From Erythroxylum novogranatense (taxonomy: Eukaryota; Streptophyta; Magnoliopsida; Malpighiales; Erythroxylaceae), in contig CM057224.1 of the NCBI GenBank assembly GCA_029891385.1, positions 31,327,005 through 31,391,004 of the forward strand: 64,000 nucleotides of DNA, read 5' to 3'. This document shows positions 1-12,434 of this stretch, in pieces. The notes beneath the pieces were generated by a model, which was not told the origin of the DNA, did not search any database, and saw only the letters and a list, made by a program, of their open reading frames with translations. Each line of letters starts with the position of its first letter. Positions within the stretch are counted from its first letter, which is position 1. The translations under genes and the position numbers were made by a program.

Positions 1-709
1 TCCCATGAGATCGCGACATCGATATTGCTAAGAAAGGTCTCCGAGCTTTTTCCCATACCGGACCGGTGGGCGGTAGGACCAAACCAAGTGTGATGGACCA
101 CTTGAAAGAATATATATACATATACATATATGATTAATTAATTAAATAATTAATTAATATATATATATATATATGCTATGCACGTGGGATGGAGGAAGAA
201 TGGAGAAACTTCCATTAGGTTGCTTAGTCATCAAAGTAATAAATGACTAAAAGACAAAACCAAGAAGAAGAAAAGAAGATGATGCTCGTAGATGATGGAG
301 AGGAGGTTTAAAAACAAGTTTTAAACCTAAGTGAAACTGCGCTTGATCGTGGGTTGAGAAAAGAAGATAGAAAAGTGTTTTTCAAAGGTTCTTTTACTCT
401 TCTCCAACGTTCTCTTCATCTCCAAGCTTCATCCTCCTTCCTTCTCCATCGATTTTCTCAAGCTCTCCATGACAGAGGTAGGGTCTAACAGCCTTTACTT
501 TGTTCTAGCTATTTCCGGGTCAAAAGGGTTTGTCCCGGTTAGGTTTTCTGATCTCTGCGTGGATACCTTTAGAGATAGTCTCTATTGGCTATTCAGGTTT
601 GAATCTTCATACAGACACATAGATCCTGGCCTTCGGGAAGGTCCCGGCGACAAAAATTTTTGTTTTCCGCACCTGGTACATGTGATGTACCTCCCGGGAT
701 TTTCCAACA
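1..709 (+). mobile_element. Ty1/copia LTR, 3' part
   Basis: This is the right-hand part of a copia LTR read on the plus strand; the rest lies outside the window. It matches, in reverse complement, the LTRs of copia A (47574 and 55300 onward). Shared features are the segment around 10-60 (TCGCGACATCGATATTGC), the AT-repeat tract at 110-175, the CAAGCTT/leader-like stretch near 420-470 and the end GGTACATGTGATGTACC...GGGATTTTCC. It finishes in CAACA at 709. It is followed directly by LARD LTR sequence rather than a primer site, so it is a 3' LTR or solo LTR inserted into that LTR. The small open frame at 469-738 is LTR sequence, not a gene. Confidence 0.75.
110..175. repeat. AT-rich simple repeat
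   Basis: TATATACA and TTAATTAA-type low-complexity tract inside the copia LTR. The same tract occurs inverted in copia A near 48127-48180 and 55857-55910, so it is a family feature. Confidence 0.85.
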
Positions 710-1755
710 CTTACCTCTTAAATTCCATGCAAGATTAGTCATTAAGAATCAATCCAAATCAAGCTCAAAACAATCTAAACCATGATCATTCGCTAACCCT
801 CATTCATGTCTTACACAAGCATAACTTTATCCAACAATTCAAACTATAATTATGCATCATACATCATCTTTAATGAACAATCACTTCCAATCCATGCAAA
901 TCACTATAAATACATTCATGAAATACATAAGTAAAGCTTAAACCATACACTTACCTATTCAAAGCTTCCAACCCCTTTAATTCTCCAACTCCTCAACTTT
1001 CTCTATTTCATCCTCATGCATGGTTCTCATGGAAAGAAGATAGAGGGCTTAAACTTTCAAGGATGAAGTAATGAACACTTAAGGGAGGAGAAGAAAGAGT
1101 GAACCAAAGCCAAAGAAAACCCAAAGAAGGAGATGGAGGGAGAGTTTCGGATGGATGAGGGAAAAGCAAGGAAAAAATCTCCTTTTTCATGTCTTCCATT
1201 TGAAGTTGCCGAAATCAATAGCTAATAATAAGACAAAAGCCATAACTCCATTAAAGACACTTGGCAAATTGAGGAATAAGACAAAATAGATAAAAGACAA
1301 AACTATATAATAGGATTTATTAAGAAATCCTAATGACATTTGACCCATTCAATTCCAATGGCCCTAATTTCAATCCCAAAATAATATACTCAATATTACA
1401 GTGCAATTGGATAGAAATTTTATTCTGAAAATCAACAGGTCATCATGCTTGATTTTTTCGATCTGGAATTTTCTCCAAAAAATTCCAGAAAAATTTCTAA
1501 AAATCTCTTAAAATATAAAACAGTCAATGGCTCACTCAGAATAATTTTTCAAACCCAATAGCTACGTTAATCACAATAAAATTGCCTTAGGCACAAAAAT
1601 CGGGAATGTTATGTATACATGTCCAGTTATTTCATGTGCATAGATTTCACTGTTCACTAGTACCAGTATGCATGAACAATACTGATAAATCCCTATCACT
1701 CTCATCCTATGCCAATTTACTATTTTACCCTTCCTGTCGTGAGTGGGATGTTATA
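710..1755 (-). repeat. LARD left LTR, truncated (3' LTR)
   Basis: Nearly identical to 8487-9535 through the whole stretch, from CCTCTTAAATTCCATGC to GGGATGTTATA. The true end is probably TGTTACA as at 9531-9535; here it reads TTATA, a small decay. The missing left part of this LTR lies beyond the copia LTR insertion at 1-709. Confidence 0.8.
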
Positions 1756-1769
1756 ACTCCCCCCTCCTT
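1756..1769 (-). other. Polypurine tract of LARD element
   Basis: On the minus strand this reads AAGGAGGGGGGAGTT, a purine run directly before the start of the 3' LTR. This is the expected plus-strand primer for reverse transcription. The AATTTCGAGGACGAAATTTT hallmark lies just upstream of it (1773-1792). Confidence 0.75.
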
Positions 1770-4700
1770 ATAAAAATTTCGTCCTCGAAATTCTCAGTCA
1801 ACGGTTCCATATGACAGTGATCATATGTTCCTACAATTCCTATATACTAAGTCACTCAATCATTCATTTACCAAAAGATCGCAGTAAGGCAGTCGGTTGT
1901 TATGACTCAACTTATTATTTCCGAACCTGTTCACTTATCACGATTTATCCATCCAATACCTTTTTCTCAATATACAAACTTATTCCAATAACTTCATTGA
2001 TACTCTTTTTGCCAATTCTGCGTATACTTTGTCACTATGACACTTACAATAACATAGTTTCTCTCGTCTGCGACCCTTCCCTTTTCTTTGGTATCGACAC
2101 AGTGGCACCTATCTCTATTTTTCACTATAACCGGTGGTAATCTACCTAAAGCATTTATCCCTCATATTTTATTGACTCTTAGTCCAGATTCAGTGTTCTT
2201 TTGACACTTCATTGTTCTATATGCATTTCATTCTATTTCATTTGTCCAATCCTGATCCACTTCAGCTAACCCATGCAGTTTTTCCTAAGTCACTTTCCTT
2301 TGTTTCTCTCATCACAAGTATCTCGACTCAATTTTGGTCTTTGACTCTTGTTAGGCACTTTTCTGTGTAATATAAGCATGTACAATTCCTTTTTATGATC
2401 ACCAATAGCCCTAAAGTCATTCAGTCAAAACTATATAACAAGGTCATAATCCTATGAAGTCCAAAACACTTAAGCATTTTTTCTGTGGAACATTCAACCT
2501 ATAATCACTTGAATCTAGACTCATTTCGTTCTATACCCCTAGTGATTCTATTTCACTTTTCGCATATACTTACTAAAATGTCTAGCTTCGACTGTTCACT
2601 TTCTATCAGGTACGAATACTTTTTCTTTGAATCATTCAATATTGTTTTTCCGATTTCACTCGCATATTCAGACTCATCATAAGACTCACCACTTTAACAC
2701 CTGCACTCTTAACCTTTCTTACCTTTATCTAGTATCTCAATTTTCCAGAAACACTTCACAATTACCCATAATCTACTTGACATTCTTTGGAAATCTCTAT
2801 ATCTGTAATTGGTCTGTTCCTTGCAACATTATCTGTTCACTATTTGAATTTAGTAGGCAAAATTGTCTGTTCATTTCAGAATTAATGGTATAGTAGAAAT
2901 TTATGCCCGTCTTTTTCCTTGAATTAACACAATGTATTCTTATAGGAATCTAAAGTCTCCAAGGCTTTAAACAATTGCGATCATAACACCAATACCATTT
3001 ATCAAAGTCAAGTCAGTTTATCTAATACCATTTTAACATATTTTCTCATTTCATCACACACTGCCCACTCTCCAAGTGTATGCTTAACATCAGTATCAAC
3101 TTTCTCAATTATTCACATAGTTCTTTTTACTTTTCACTATTCAACACTTTCAAGCACATTTCATCAATAATCATAGTCACTACCATTTGCTTACCTGGCA
3201 TAATTCCCTATTAGAGTCTTGTTGACCTTTCTATACATCATTTAACTTTTTCATTGAGTCCACAATTAGTGTATTTGCAATCCCTTTATGAAGATAACAC
3301 TACATCACGTCATTGTCAGCTTTCCTTTAGGACTTCTTGTCTCTACGAATTTTCTTTTTTCAATTGATTTCCTGTCATTAACATCGACATATGCCAATAC
3401 CTAGTCATCCGTACTTGGACCTCCATAAATTCCATTTCATTTGAGTATTTCACTTCGCAGTTCAAGACTATTTTATTCTTTGTTTCAAATCTAGATTTCC
3501 CAACAGTTTTGCATCACATATGGAGATCTATTCACTTCACATTGCAATAGAATCATCTCAAATTAAAATTCCACTTATGTAGTTGGATACTTTACATTTC
3601 CATACACACAATACAGATAACCTCAGTCGTATATTTCACTTTTTATGTCTAAATCTCCTCTTGAGATATGACTCAATTTCACTTTTGATTTCGTTCGTAC
3701 TTCTTTTCGTTTGACCATTAGTCTTGCTACTGTCATTATACTATTCATGAAAGTCTCATCAGCTAATTAGTGTCCCTAATTGCTTTTCAATCATCCGTGG
3801 TATCTCAAAAGCTCAATTCCCACTATACGCACTATCTCAGTCAGAACAATTTTATGCCATAATTGGAAAGATCAAATCATTCCTTGCATTTGGGTTCGGT
3901 AAGACGCGATACACTTTCTTTAACCCTCATACTTTACTATACACATTACCCGAAATCATTTCCTCTTACCCGGAAGCCAATTATTAACCTATATGATTCA
4001 GAATTCCACAAAACTCCTTTCCGTTTATGCCAATCCTCAAATAGAGGACTTATGCCATAATCATTTTTCATTTCCTCCCATACGGGCATGGGCATGCCCA
4101 GTCCTCTTATGTCTGGCTTTAACCCATTATGAACTTTACACTTATAGAAACTAAGTCATCGACCATTTCCTCTATTTTTTTCCATGTCTAAGGCACATCA
4201 GTTTCATGCATTATGATCACCTCACTATCCAATATATACTCCCAACGGTAAATTAATGTAAATGCGACAACTCTCTTTATCTATCACTATCCTTGATTCA
4301 TTAGCATTTTCATTGTTTCACTATCTTTATCCTTGTTTCCTTTCTCACTCGTGATTATACTTCTTTTCACATAGGTTTCTTCTTATATCATGAATGTGTC
4401 AGCTTGACCTTTTAAGGTCATATCCACTTGGCTTATATACTGTCATCGTATTATTGCTACATATCTTTGTATTTTTCTGAAACAATCTACGATAGGGTAT
4501 TCACATTACTAGTACATTCGGGGATGTGTCCCCAAGCACGACAAAATTATAGATACTCATACACTGTCTCTCTCTCTATTTACCCATCCCATTTCTATGT
4601 CCATATTCAGACATTCAACCAATCCAGATTTTTCCAATACACTATCAGGAAAAATTGTCAGTCTGTCTTTTTCCCTTACAATCTTCTGATACTAGTTTCC

Positions 4701-5463
4701 AAACTCTTAGCACATTATTCGCATAACCATTTCAATCTCAAGCTTATGCGCTCAGGATCATATCCTTTTCACGAGTTCTTTGCAGTTTATCTGTACACTT
4801 TTGTCTCACCATTTCCACTTTTTCTTACCCTACTAGGCACTTTGCTCTATCAGTTCTTTATAGACCGTTACAATACAATATCAATCTCAATACAATCTCA
4901 CTATCATCATCTATGATATCCACTAACACAAATGTAGTGAATCCATATCTGCCTGATCGAACCATATACTCTTTGCTCATTTCCAGTTCCCATTTCGTCG
5001 AAGATACAAGTCAGAACTCTAATTACCTCATCATGTAATTGCACATAGGCCTACTATAACCAGTATGTTTCTCATATCTCCGGTGGACCTCTCCAAGTTC
5101 TAGACATATTCGTTTTTCTGTCGCCGTAATATTGCCATTTTCATCAGGGGACTCAGTTTGATATCAATTCTTTCCTTAATCAATCTAGGTCAATATAGTC
5201 ATTCTAACCACAGTACATTATAATTCTCATTATCGATGTTTCCTTTTTTCCCCTTCCTCATTGCCCATGCACATTCATGGGCTCACATTCTAATACGGTC
5301 TCACTTTTCTCTTACTTAGTCACTTAACACGTATGCACACATAGGATTTATCCTCGAGCGACACAAACTAGGGATCAGTTACCACGGTCTGCAACGACAC
5401 GACTCAAATGCATGCAACTTGACCTATGTTTCAGACTGTGCCCAGATACATTCGTATTGCTGA
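1770..5463. other. Non-coding core of LARD element
   Basis: No gag, protease, reverse transcriptase or integrase motif is visible on either strand. Plus-strand open frames such as 1811-2140 and 4428-4916 arise from pyrimidine-rich sequence (many TTC, TCA, TAC codons) and show no domain. The core is best read as a conserved structural or packaging RNA region, as described for LARDs; that role is inference. Confidence 0.6.
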
Positions 5464-5475
5464 GCTCTGATACCA
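5464..5475 (-). other. Primer binding site, initiator Met tRNA
   Basis: The plus strand reads GCTCTGATACCA, so the minus strand is TGGTATCAGAGC, a full 12-nt match to the 3' end of plant initiator Met tRNA. It is separated by six bases (CCTAAA) from the LTR edge TGTAACACC at 5482. Confidence 0.85.
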
Positions 5476-5481
5476 CCTAAA

Positions 5482-8400
5482 TGTAACACCTCACTCCCGC
5501 ACAACCCGAACCCGACATCGACGGTTATATCCAGGTCCGTGCCCCGCGAGGGTGGCGTGCTACATCACTCAGTATAAAACATTCATTAACGCGACATAAA
5601 CAGTAAGAAACTTGAGCCCATGTTCACAATTAATCATTTTCAGTTATTACAGTCATCCAATAATAATTTTACAATCATTTAATGTAAAAAAATAGAACCA
5701 CAATGGCTCATTATAAATACAAAGCATTATTGCACAATGATTGCGGAATACTATTCGATAAGACACTAATGCATACCTAACCGATCCCGACCTCTATCCT
5801 TCACTTCGCTGATGAGACATACTCCCGTGTCAAACAGGGTATTCTTCAAGACCTGAAAAATAGATGCAAATTTTGGGTGAGTTTTGCGAACTCAGTGAGT
5901 GACCATCATCGATGGCTCACCTAATCACATAACATATAACACATACTTTCATTTCCATTAAGTCACATTTCATATTCCCTATCACACCTTACATTCACAT
6001 ACAGTTTCATATTTTCATTCTGTCGATACAATGTCATATTCAATATAATCACATCGATCATTCAATCAAATTTATCATTCCCATTCAACACAATGTCACA
6101 TTCCCATTCAATACAGTGTTGCAGTCCTATTCAATACAATTAAATCAATCATGTTATGCATATGTGCATGAGACCCACTTTCTATTTAATTACTTTGTTG
6201 TGACCGAGTGTCTAAACTATCCCGTACCCATGGATATTGGGCTCATTGAAACTGTCCCATATAGGGCTCATTGTAAACTGTCCCATAAAGGGCTCATTGT
6301 CGTTGAGCCTGAGGCTCAATCATCGATTCGAGCACGAAGCTCTTTTCACTCATTGTTGACTACTCTGGTCACAACTCCCATTATCTTTCATGTATTCATG
6401 CAGTGGAATGTCTTATGCATATTTGCATGCGCCGATCAATCATAATTACTATCATCGACCGTAGTCCCAAGCATTCGACATCTAATTAAGAAGTCACATT
6501 TCATTTATGTGCAATTATGCATGCAAGACATTTTAACAATCTCAATATATACACTTAGGTCATCCCATTCACATTCAAGGAGCGATTCAATAACGCATGA
6601 TTCCCAATACATAATCAATCACCGGACCTCCCGTCCTAACCCATATTTAATCACAATAAATAAAATAAATCAATACACATTCAACATATAACAAAAGCAA
6701 ATAACCAATAAATAAGACCATCTAGGTCTACTCACAGTACGCTCCAGATTTGCATTGGTTTCCAATTTCTGAGAACGCCTGAGTGCGGATATTTATCCTG
6801 CACTACCAATTTATGCCATATGCACACATTAATCACTTTGCATAAGAATTCCCATTTATGCACAAATATAGAATAAGGACAATGCATGTTCATGATATTC
6901 CCGGTCCTAATCCTATTTTTTTATCAAAAAAATCTATTTCAAAATAAGAAATCCAATGGTGCTGACGGCGCTCAATTTGGACCTCTATAGGTCCCCAATT
7001 AAATAAAACAGTGAGAAAAGGCTCCGTTACCTGGGCCCACGTCAATTTTCCGTCCACAAATCCCCAATTTCTAAAAAAATGAAATTAAATAATCAATGAA
7101 TCCGATGCCTCAAAAATCAGGTCAATCGGACATCGGACGAAAAAGTTATTCACGAAAGAAACCACGATTCAAATAAAACAATTAATATATCTATATCTAT
7201 AAGCCCTTATTTCCTCTTTTTTTTTCCTGTTTTCCAACCGAATTTCAAACCTCTAGAACTTTTTGCACACAATTTAGAAAAATTGCAAACCATACCTTGT
7301 TGGAAAGATAATGAAACCCTATACAAGTTTCATTTAGACCATTCAAATTAGTTCCACCCCTAATGGTGTCAAAAATCCCATGAAAACTACTGCTCACTCA
7401 AAGTCACTCAACACAGTACAGTATCTTGTAAATTCAGTAACTTTCATTCTCTTCAGTCAAACATTACACAATAAATATGTTCATTAAGATCGCAATGTTA
7501 TCTAAAACTTTCATGAATAACCAAAATCACAATTCATTTACTAACTAGGTCAAATAATTCACCGAAGCATCTGTCTACTAAACTGTCCCAAACTAAGCAG
7601 TAAATTTCCAATCAGTATATCTCCTAGCACAAATGTCAAACAAATTACTACTTTATATCCCTGAAATGATAAGATCTTAAAATTAAATTTTCATGAAGAA
7701 CCCAAATTCCAATTCAACTTCTAACAATTTCAAATCGCAAACAATGTCTTCGAGGCGAAGAAGTGAGAAACCTAATGTAGGTTCAGTTTTTACAAACTCA
7801 TTACTCCCAAATCTGACATCAAAAAATTAGATGCTATATATCATTTTCAAGATAATTTCTTCCTCTACAAATTTTCATAAGATCACTCATGCCAATTCAA
7901 TTCACATAAATTGCTAAAATTGCTTCCAATCCGAATGCTCACAAAATCTACACTTAGGCTAGGTTTCATCAAAATGCTTAAAACCAGTCAATAGTAAACA
8001 GCTCATATCTCCCAATATACAGATCTAAAAATAGTAAAATCAGTGGTAATGGAAAGCTAACTTAACATGCTTAAACTTTCATGCGGAACATTTTTCCTAA
8101 TTCCTTCTCAATTAATTTAGAAAAATCATCAAAACTCCTAGGTCAACAATCCGGATACTGTTCACATAAGTCCCAGCAGTAACTTTCCAAGCCAAATTTC
8201 ACCCCCTTAAGGCTAAAATTAGACAATACCTATTTCACACAAAATTGTAGCCAAAAAACTAAAGTTTCATTTGGCACAAACCCCACCTCATTTGCACAAC
8301 CACACCATTAGTTATGATCAAAACAGTGTAATAGGTACAAAATCAATTTTCCAGCTTTACTACTTCATTCACTTCCTATCATGTCAAGTCCAATTCTACT

Positions 8401-9535
8401 ACCATAAGCATCCCAATTGGACACAAAAATCAGTCCCTACATCATTCCTAAATTCACTAAGAACAACCACCTCAATTGGGCAGCACTTTCCTCTTAAATT
8501 CCATGCAAGATTAGTCATCAAGAATCAATCCAAATCAAGCTCAAAACAATCTAAACCATGATCATTCGCTAACCCTCATTCATGTCTTACACAAGCATAA
8601 CTTTATCCAACAATTCAAACTATAATTATGCATCATACATCATCTTTAATGAACAATCACTTCCAATCCATGCAAATCACTATAAATTCATTCATGAAAT
8701 ACATAAGTAAAGCTTAAACCATACACTTACCTAATCAAAGCTTCCAACCCCTTCAATTCTCCAACTCCTCAACTTTCTCTATTTCATCCTCATGCATGGT
8801 TCTCATGGAAAGAAGATAGAGGGCTTAAGCTTTCAAGGATGAAGGAAGAACACTTAAGGGAGGAGAAGAAAGAGTGAACCAAAGCCAAAGAAAACCCAAA
8901 GAAGGAGATGGAGGGAGAGTTTCGGATGGATGAGGGAAAAGCAAGGAAAAAATCTCCTTTTTCATGTCTTCCATTTGAAGTTGCCGAAATCAATAGCTAA
9001 TAATAAGACAAAAGCCATAACTCCATTAAAGACACTTGGCAAATTGAGGAATAAGACAAAATAGATAAAAGACAAAACTATATAATAGGATTTATTAAGA
9101 AATCCTAATGACATTTGACCCATTCAATTCCAATGGCCCTAATTTCAATCCCAAAATAATATACCCAATATTACAGTGCCATTGGATAGAAATTTTCGCT
9201 ACCAAAAATCAACCAATTCGCCGCTTGGCGATTTTTCCGGTCTGGCAATTTTCTCCGAAAAATTCCAGAAAAATTTCTAAAAATTCCTTAAAATATAAAA
9301 CAGTCAAGGGCTCACTCAGAATAATTTTTCAAACCTAATAGCTACGTTAATCACAATAAAATTGCCTTAGGCACAAAAACTGGGAATGTCATGTATGCAT
9401 ATCCAGTTATTTTATGTGCACAGATTTCACTGTTCACTAGTACCAGTATGCATGAACAATACTGATAAATCCCTATCACTCTCATCCTATGCCAATTTAC
9501 TATTTTACCCTTCCTATCGGGGGTGAGATGTTACA
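5482..9535 (-). repeat. LARD right LTR (5' LTR), 4054 bp
   Basis: Starts TGTAACACCTCACTCC beside the primer site and ends GATGTTACA at 9535, giving TG...CA ends on either strand. The right 1.05 kb duplicates 710-1755. The left 2 kb matches the plus-oriented LTR fragment 9536-11642 in reverse complement; for example the CCCTCGCGGGGCAC region near 5543 matches one near 11572. It contains a 25-26 bp tandem repeat at 6239-6310. No protein-coding frame is supported. Confidence 0.8.
6239..6310. repeat. 25-26 bp tandem repeat in LARD LTR
   Basis: About two and a half copies of GGGCTCATTG..ACTGTCCCATA, each holding a near-palindrome CCCATATAGGG. The same unit occurs four times, in opposite orientation, at 10871-10974. 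Confidence 0.8.
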
Positions 9536-11642
9536 GTAGCCCTAGATGTCTACTTTCTAATGGTACAAGAACGAAGTCCATCCAGTAACTGTAACAAAAT
9601 TTATGGCATTTTATCCAAAGTATGTTCGATGGGAGGACAGTTATGAACATGGTTGCTTCTTTTTACTATAACTCCTTCTATAGAGCTCCAAATGATTTGA
9701 TTCTTTTGGAAATGGATTCCTAACACATTTTTCTATATTTCCACCAAAATTTGTATTAATTGGAGTTCAAGTGAAAGAGATTGATCAAATGCAAGTGTGA
9801 GAGTTTATTGGAACATTGTCAACGGGAGTAGGTTTACTAAACAGAGTTCAATGTTTTGCTTATATCTAGAGCTATAAGATTCCAAATGAGATGATTCTTT
9901 ATTTGTAGTAAATTTAATATATAGGGCTACAAATCATATGAAGAAGATAAATTTTGTTTCTATTCCTAAGATGTTCAAATTCGAGATAGAATTGGGTTTA
10001 GTACACTTAGAACAATCCTCCAATGTTTAAGGTATATCTCCCAATCTACTAAACATAATTGAGTGATCTTGTTGTCAATGGATTCATAAGACATAGGGGA
10101 ACATATGTCTATAAGAGGGTATGACCAAATTTCATTAGTTTCACTTTCTTATTGAACGTGAATAGCGGACCCGAAAGTGCATTTTAGAAAAGTACCCGGG
10201 ATTGTCATGAGCATGCATCGTACATATATGTGTATGAATAAAAGCTTATAATGGTGCAACATTATTAATATGTGTGCAACGTATTGCATAAATGGGTTGT
10301 GTAGGTCACAAGTCTGCAGACAGGTGTTTCCAGAAATTGGAAGCAACTGCTAATTTGGAGCGTATTGTGAGTAGATCTAGATGGTCTTACTTTATTGTTT
10401 GTTAATTGAATTCTGGTATTATTTGATGATTGTGTAAATGTGATTGAATATGTGGGGTTTCAGATAGGAGGTCCGATGATTGTGATGATTGACTTAGATA
10501 TTGAAGTGCTATTTGTTTGTGAATTGGAAGAACTAAATGTATTGAGTGATTGCTATGTGTTTCCTGAATGTGTAAATTGCATGCAAGTGACAGTGAGATT
10601 TCTCAACTATCTGTTGCATACTGGACTACAATCACCGATAAGCGAATATGAGTGAATAAGAGCATGCAATTATGAGTGATGCATTTCAATGCATATGAAT
10701 GACGATTGAATTCTCAACACTAAGGTTAAATGTCGGACTAAGGTCCGATGATATGGGAATGAATAGGTTTACAGAATTGTGAGTGATGCATTTCATTTCA
10801 TGAATGCATGTCATATAATGGCTATTATGACTAGAGTAGCCACCGATCAGAGCTACAAGCTCAACGATTAATGAGCCCTATATGGGACAGTTATCAATGA
10901 GCCCTATATGGGACAGTTATCAATGAGCCCTACATGGAACAGTTATCAATGAGCCCTATACAGGATAGTTCAGGCACTCGGTCACAACAGAGTAACAATT
11001 GGAAAGTGAGTCTCATATACACTGAGTATGCATGACATAAATGATTAAATGATATTGAATGTGCAATAACTGAACAAGTTTATGCGATTCAATATGGTTG
11101 TTAATGAAATGATATGAATATGGGAAATAATGTGATATAGGAAATAAAGTGAGAGTGGTGCAGTGATTGAATGTGAAATAATATGATCATGTGCGATCAA
11201 TATGAAATATATGTCTTATGTGATATGTGATGAGTGAGCCATCGATGATGGTCACTCACTGAGTTCGCAAAACTCACCCAAAATTTGCAATTATTTTTTA
11301 GGATTAGAAGAATACCCCGTTAAGCCAACGGGAGTATATTTGCAGGATTCAAGTGAAGGATAGAAGTCGGGATCAGTTCGCGTCTGCATTGCATTTATTT
11401 ATGTAATGAAGTGTATTTTTGTATTTGGGAAATGGGCCCGAGTGGCTATTGGAAATTGTGTATAATGAAATTGTATATGATTGAATGAGGACCCAAATTA
11501 TGCATTGAATTCCGCATATATTGTTTGCAAAAAAAATTGTACCGATTACTGAATAAGTGTTTTAGCACGCAACCCTCGCGGGGCACGAACTCGGATATCA
11601 CCGTCGATGTCGGGTTTGGGTCGCGTGGGAGTGGGGTGTTAG
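9536..11642 (+). mobile_element. LTR fragment related to the LARD family, plus orientation
   Basis: Matches the primer-site half of the LARD LTR in reverse complement. Segments near 10311-10383 pair with 6721-6790. The end CTCGCGGGGCAC...GTCGGGTTTGGGTCGCGTGGGAGTGGGGTGTTAGA (near 11574-11643) pairs with 5482-5560. The expected primer site is missing after the end, and the sequence passes straight into gag-like remnants. It is therefore a truncated or rearranged copy. Confidence 0.65.
10871..10974. repeat. Four 26-bp tandem units
   Basis: Unit ATGAGCCCTATATGGGACAG plus TTATCA starts at 10871, 10897, 10923 and 10949, an exact 26-bp period. The last two copies carry substitutions. Each unit holds the near-palindrome CCCTATATGGG. 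The LARD LTR carries the same unit in the opposite direction at 6239-6310. Confidence 0.9.
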
Positions 11643-12434
11643 AACTTAGATATCAACAAGATAAATACAATAACTATGATTCCAAACTAGACAAGTTCAT
11701 AAACAAGGTCATACGTATGGATGAGGCTCAGAAAAGGTTAGAAGAGCAAATTGACCAAGTAACAAGGATCCGTGCCTCTTCTATTCTCAGGCAGAGTTTA
11801 AGTTGAAAAGCTTACCAATGTGTTATATACAAAAGTTTTGTTAATTCTTTCGAACAACACGAAAGTATGTTCAAAAGAGCAACTTAAGACTATCACACTT
11901 AGGAGTGGGAAAGACTTAGGAGAACTGATAGATAGACTATCTAAAATTCACTCTGTAGAAGACCAAGAGAAGCAGAAAAGGGATGAAGAAAAGAATGAAG
12001 ACCCTCCCTATATTCCTTCTCCACCTTACCCACCAAGAATACCATTCATAAGAGTTGTTGATGTCAAATCTTCAAAAGAGAATGAGGATGAAGAATAGAT
12101 GACAATGAACATAGAGTTTCAAGAAGCTACGAAAGTCTTTATTTGTGAAGCAAAAGAAGAAGAAGAAAAGGGAGTGATTAAGGAAGAACAAGAGCAGTTT
12201 ACCCTTTTACTAAACAAACTGATAGACTTAATAGAGGATTCAGGGAGTTTTGTTATTCCATATTTCATTGACAGTTTGTTATTCAAAAAGATATTACCGA
12301 AATTAATTGGTTTTCATAATTTTATCAATATTGTCTTTCTAATCATTTGGCAATTTGTAGCTTACTTACAGGCTACAAGACTGATGCTGAACGAAAAGGG
12401 TGAAAGCCAGCCACTTATAATTGATCTTAGTTGA
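11643..12434 (+). pseudogene. Decayed gag fragment, Athila/Tat-type Ty3/gypsy
   Basis: Three adjoining frames in two registers carry pieces of a gypsy gag C-terminal region. A lysine-rich coiled stretch runs about 11680-11790. It is followed by TITLRSGKDLG (about 11893-11925), which resembles the conserved TLRSGK motif of Athila/Tat gag, and then the proline-rich PPYIPSPPYPPRIPF (about 12003-12047). A third frame ends with a degraded stretch resembling the start of the protease region near 12238-12330, but without the catalytic DTG/DLG residues. Frameshifts and a stop at 12095 make this a pseudogene. Assignment to the Athila/Tat lineage rests on these motifs and on the GAGGACAATGTG..AAGTATGGGG sequence downstream at 12766-12797. 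Confidence 0.6.

Larger units (their letters stand above)
710..9535 (-). mobile_element. Non-autonomous LTR retrotransposon (LARD-like), minus strand
   Basis: A large element with two related terminal repeats: 710-1755 (truncated by the copia insertion) and 5482-9535. The core, 1756-5481, has no recognisable coding. Orientation is minus: an initiator-Met primer site lies beside the right LTR (5464-5475) and a polypurine tract beside the left one (1756-1769). LTRs of about 4 kb around a 3.7 kb non-coding core fit the published description of LARDs (large retrotransposon derivatives). Next to the polypurine tract it keeps a 20-nt stretch (1773-1792) identical, in reverse complement, to the 3' end of the Tekay-type element at 22965-22984. 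A deletion derivative of a Tekay/Del chromovirus is therefore likely. It would depend on proteins from another element. Confidence 0.7.

Noticed and set aside
4428..4916. 162-codon open frame in the LARD core
   Set aside because: Biased pyrimidine-rich composition, no domain, wrong strand for the element and no partner frames.
5464..5475. tRNA gene near GCTCTGATACCA
   Set aside because: Only the 12-nt primer-site complement is present; there is no tRNA body. The same holds at 18852 and 55287.
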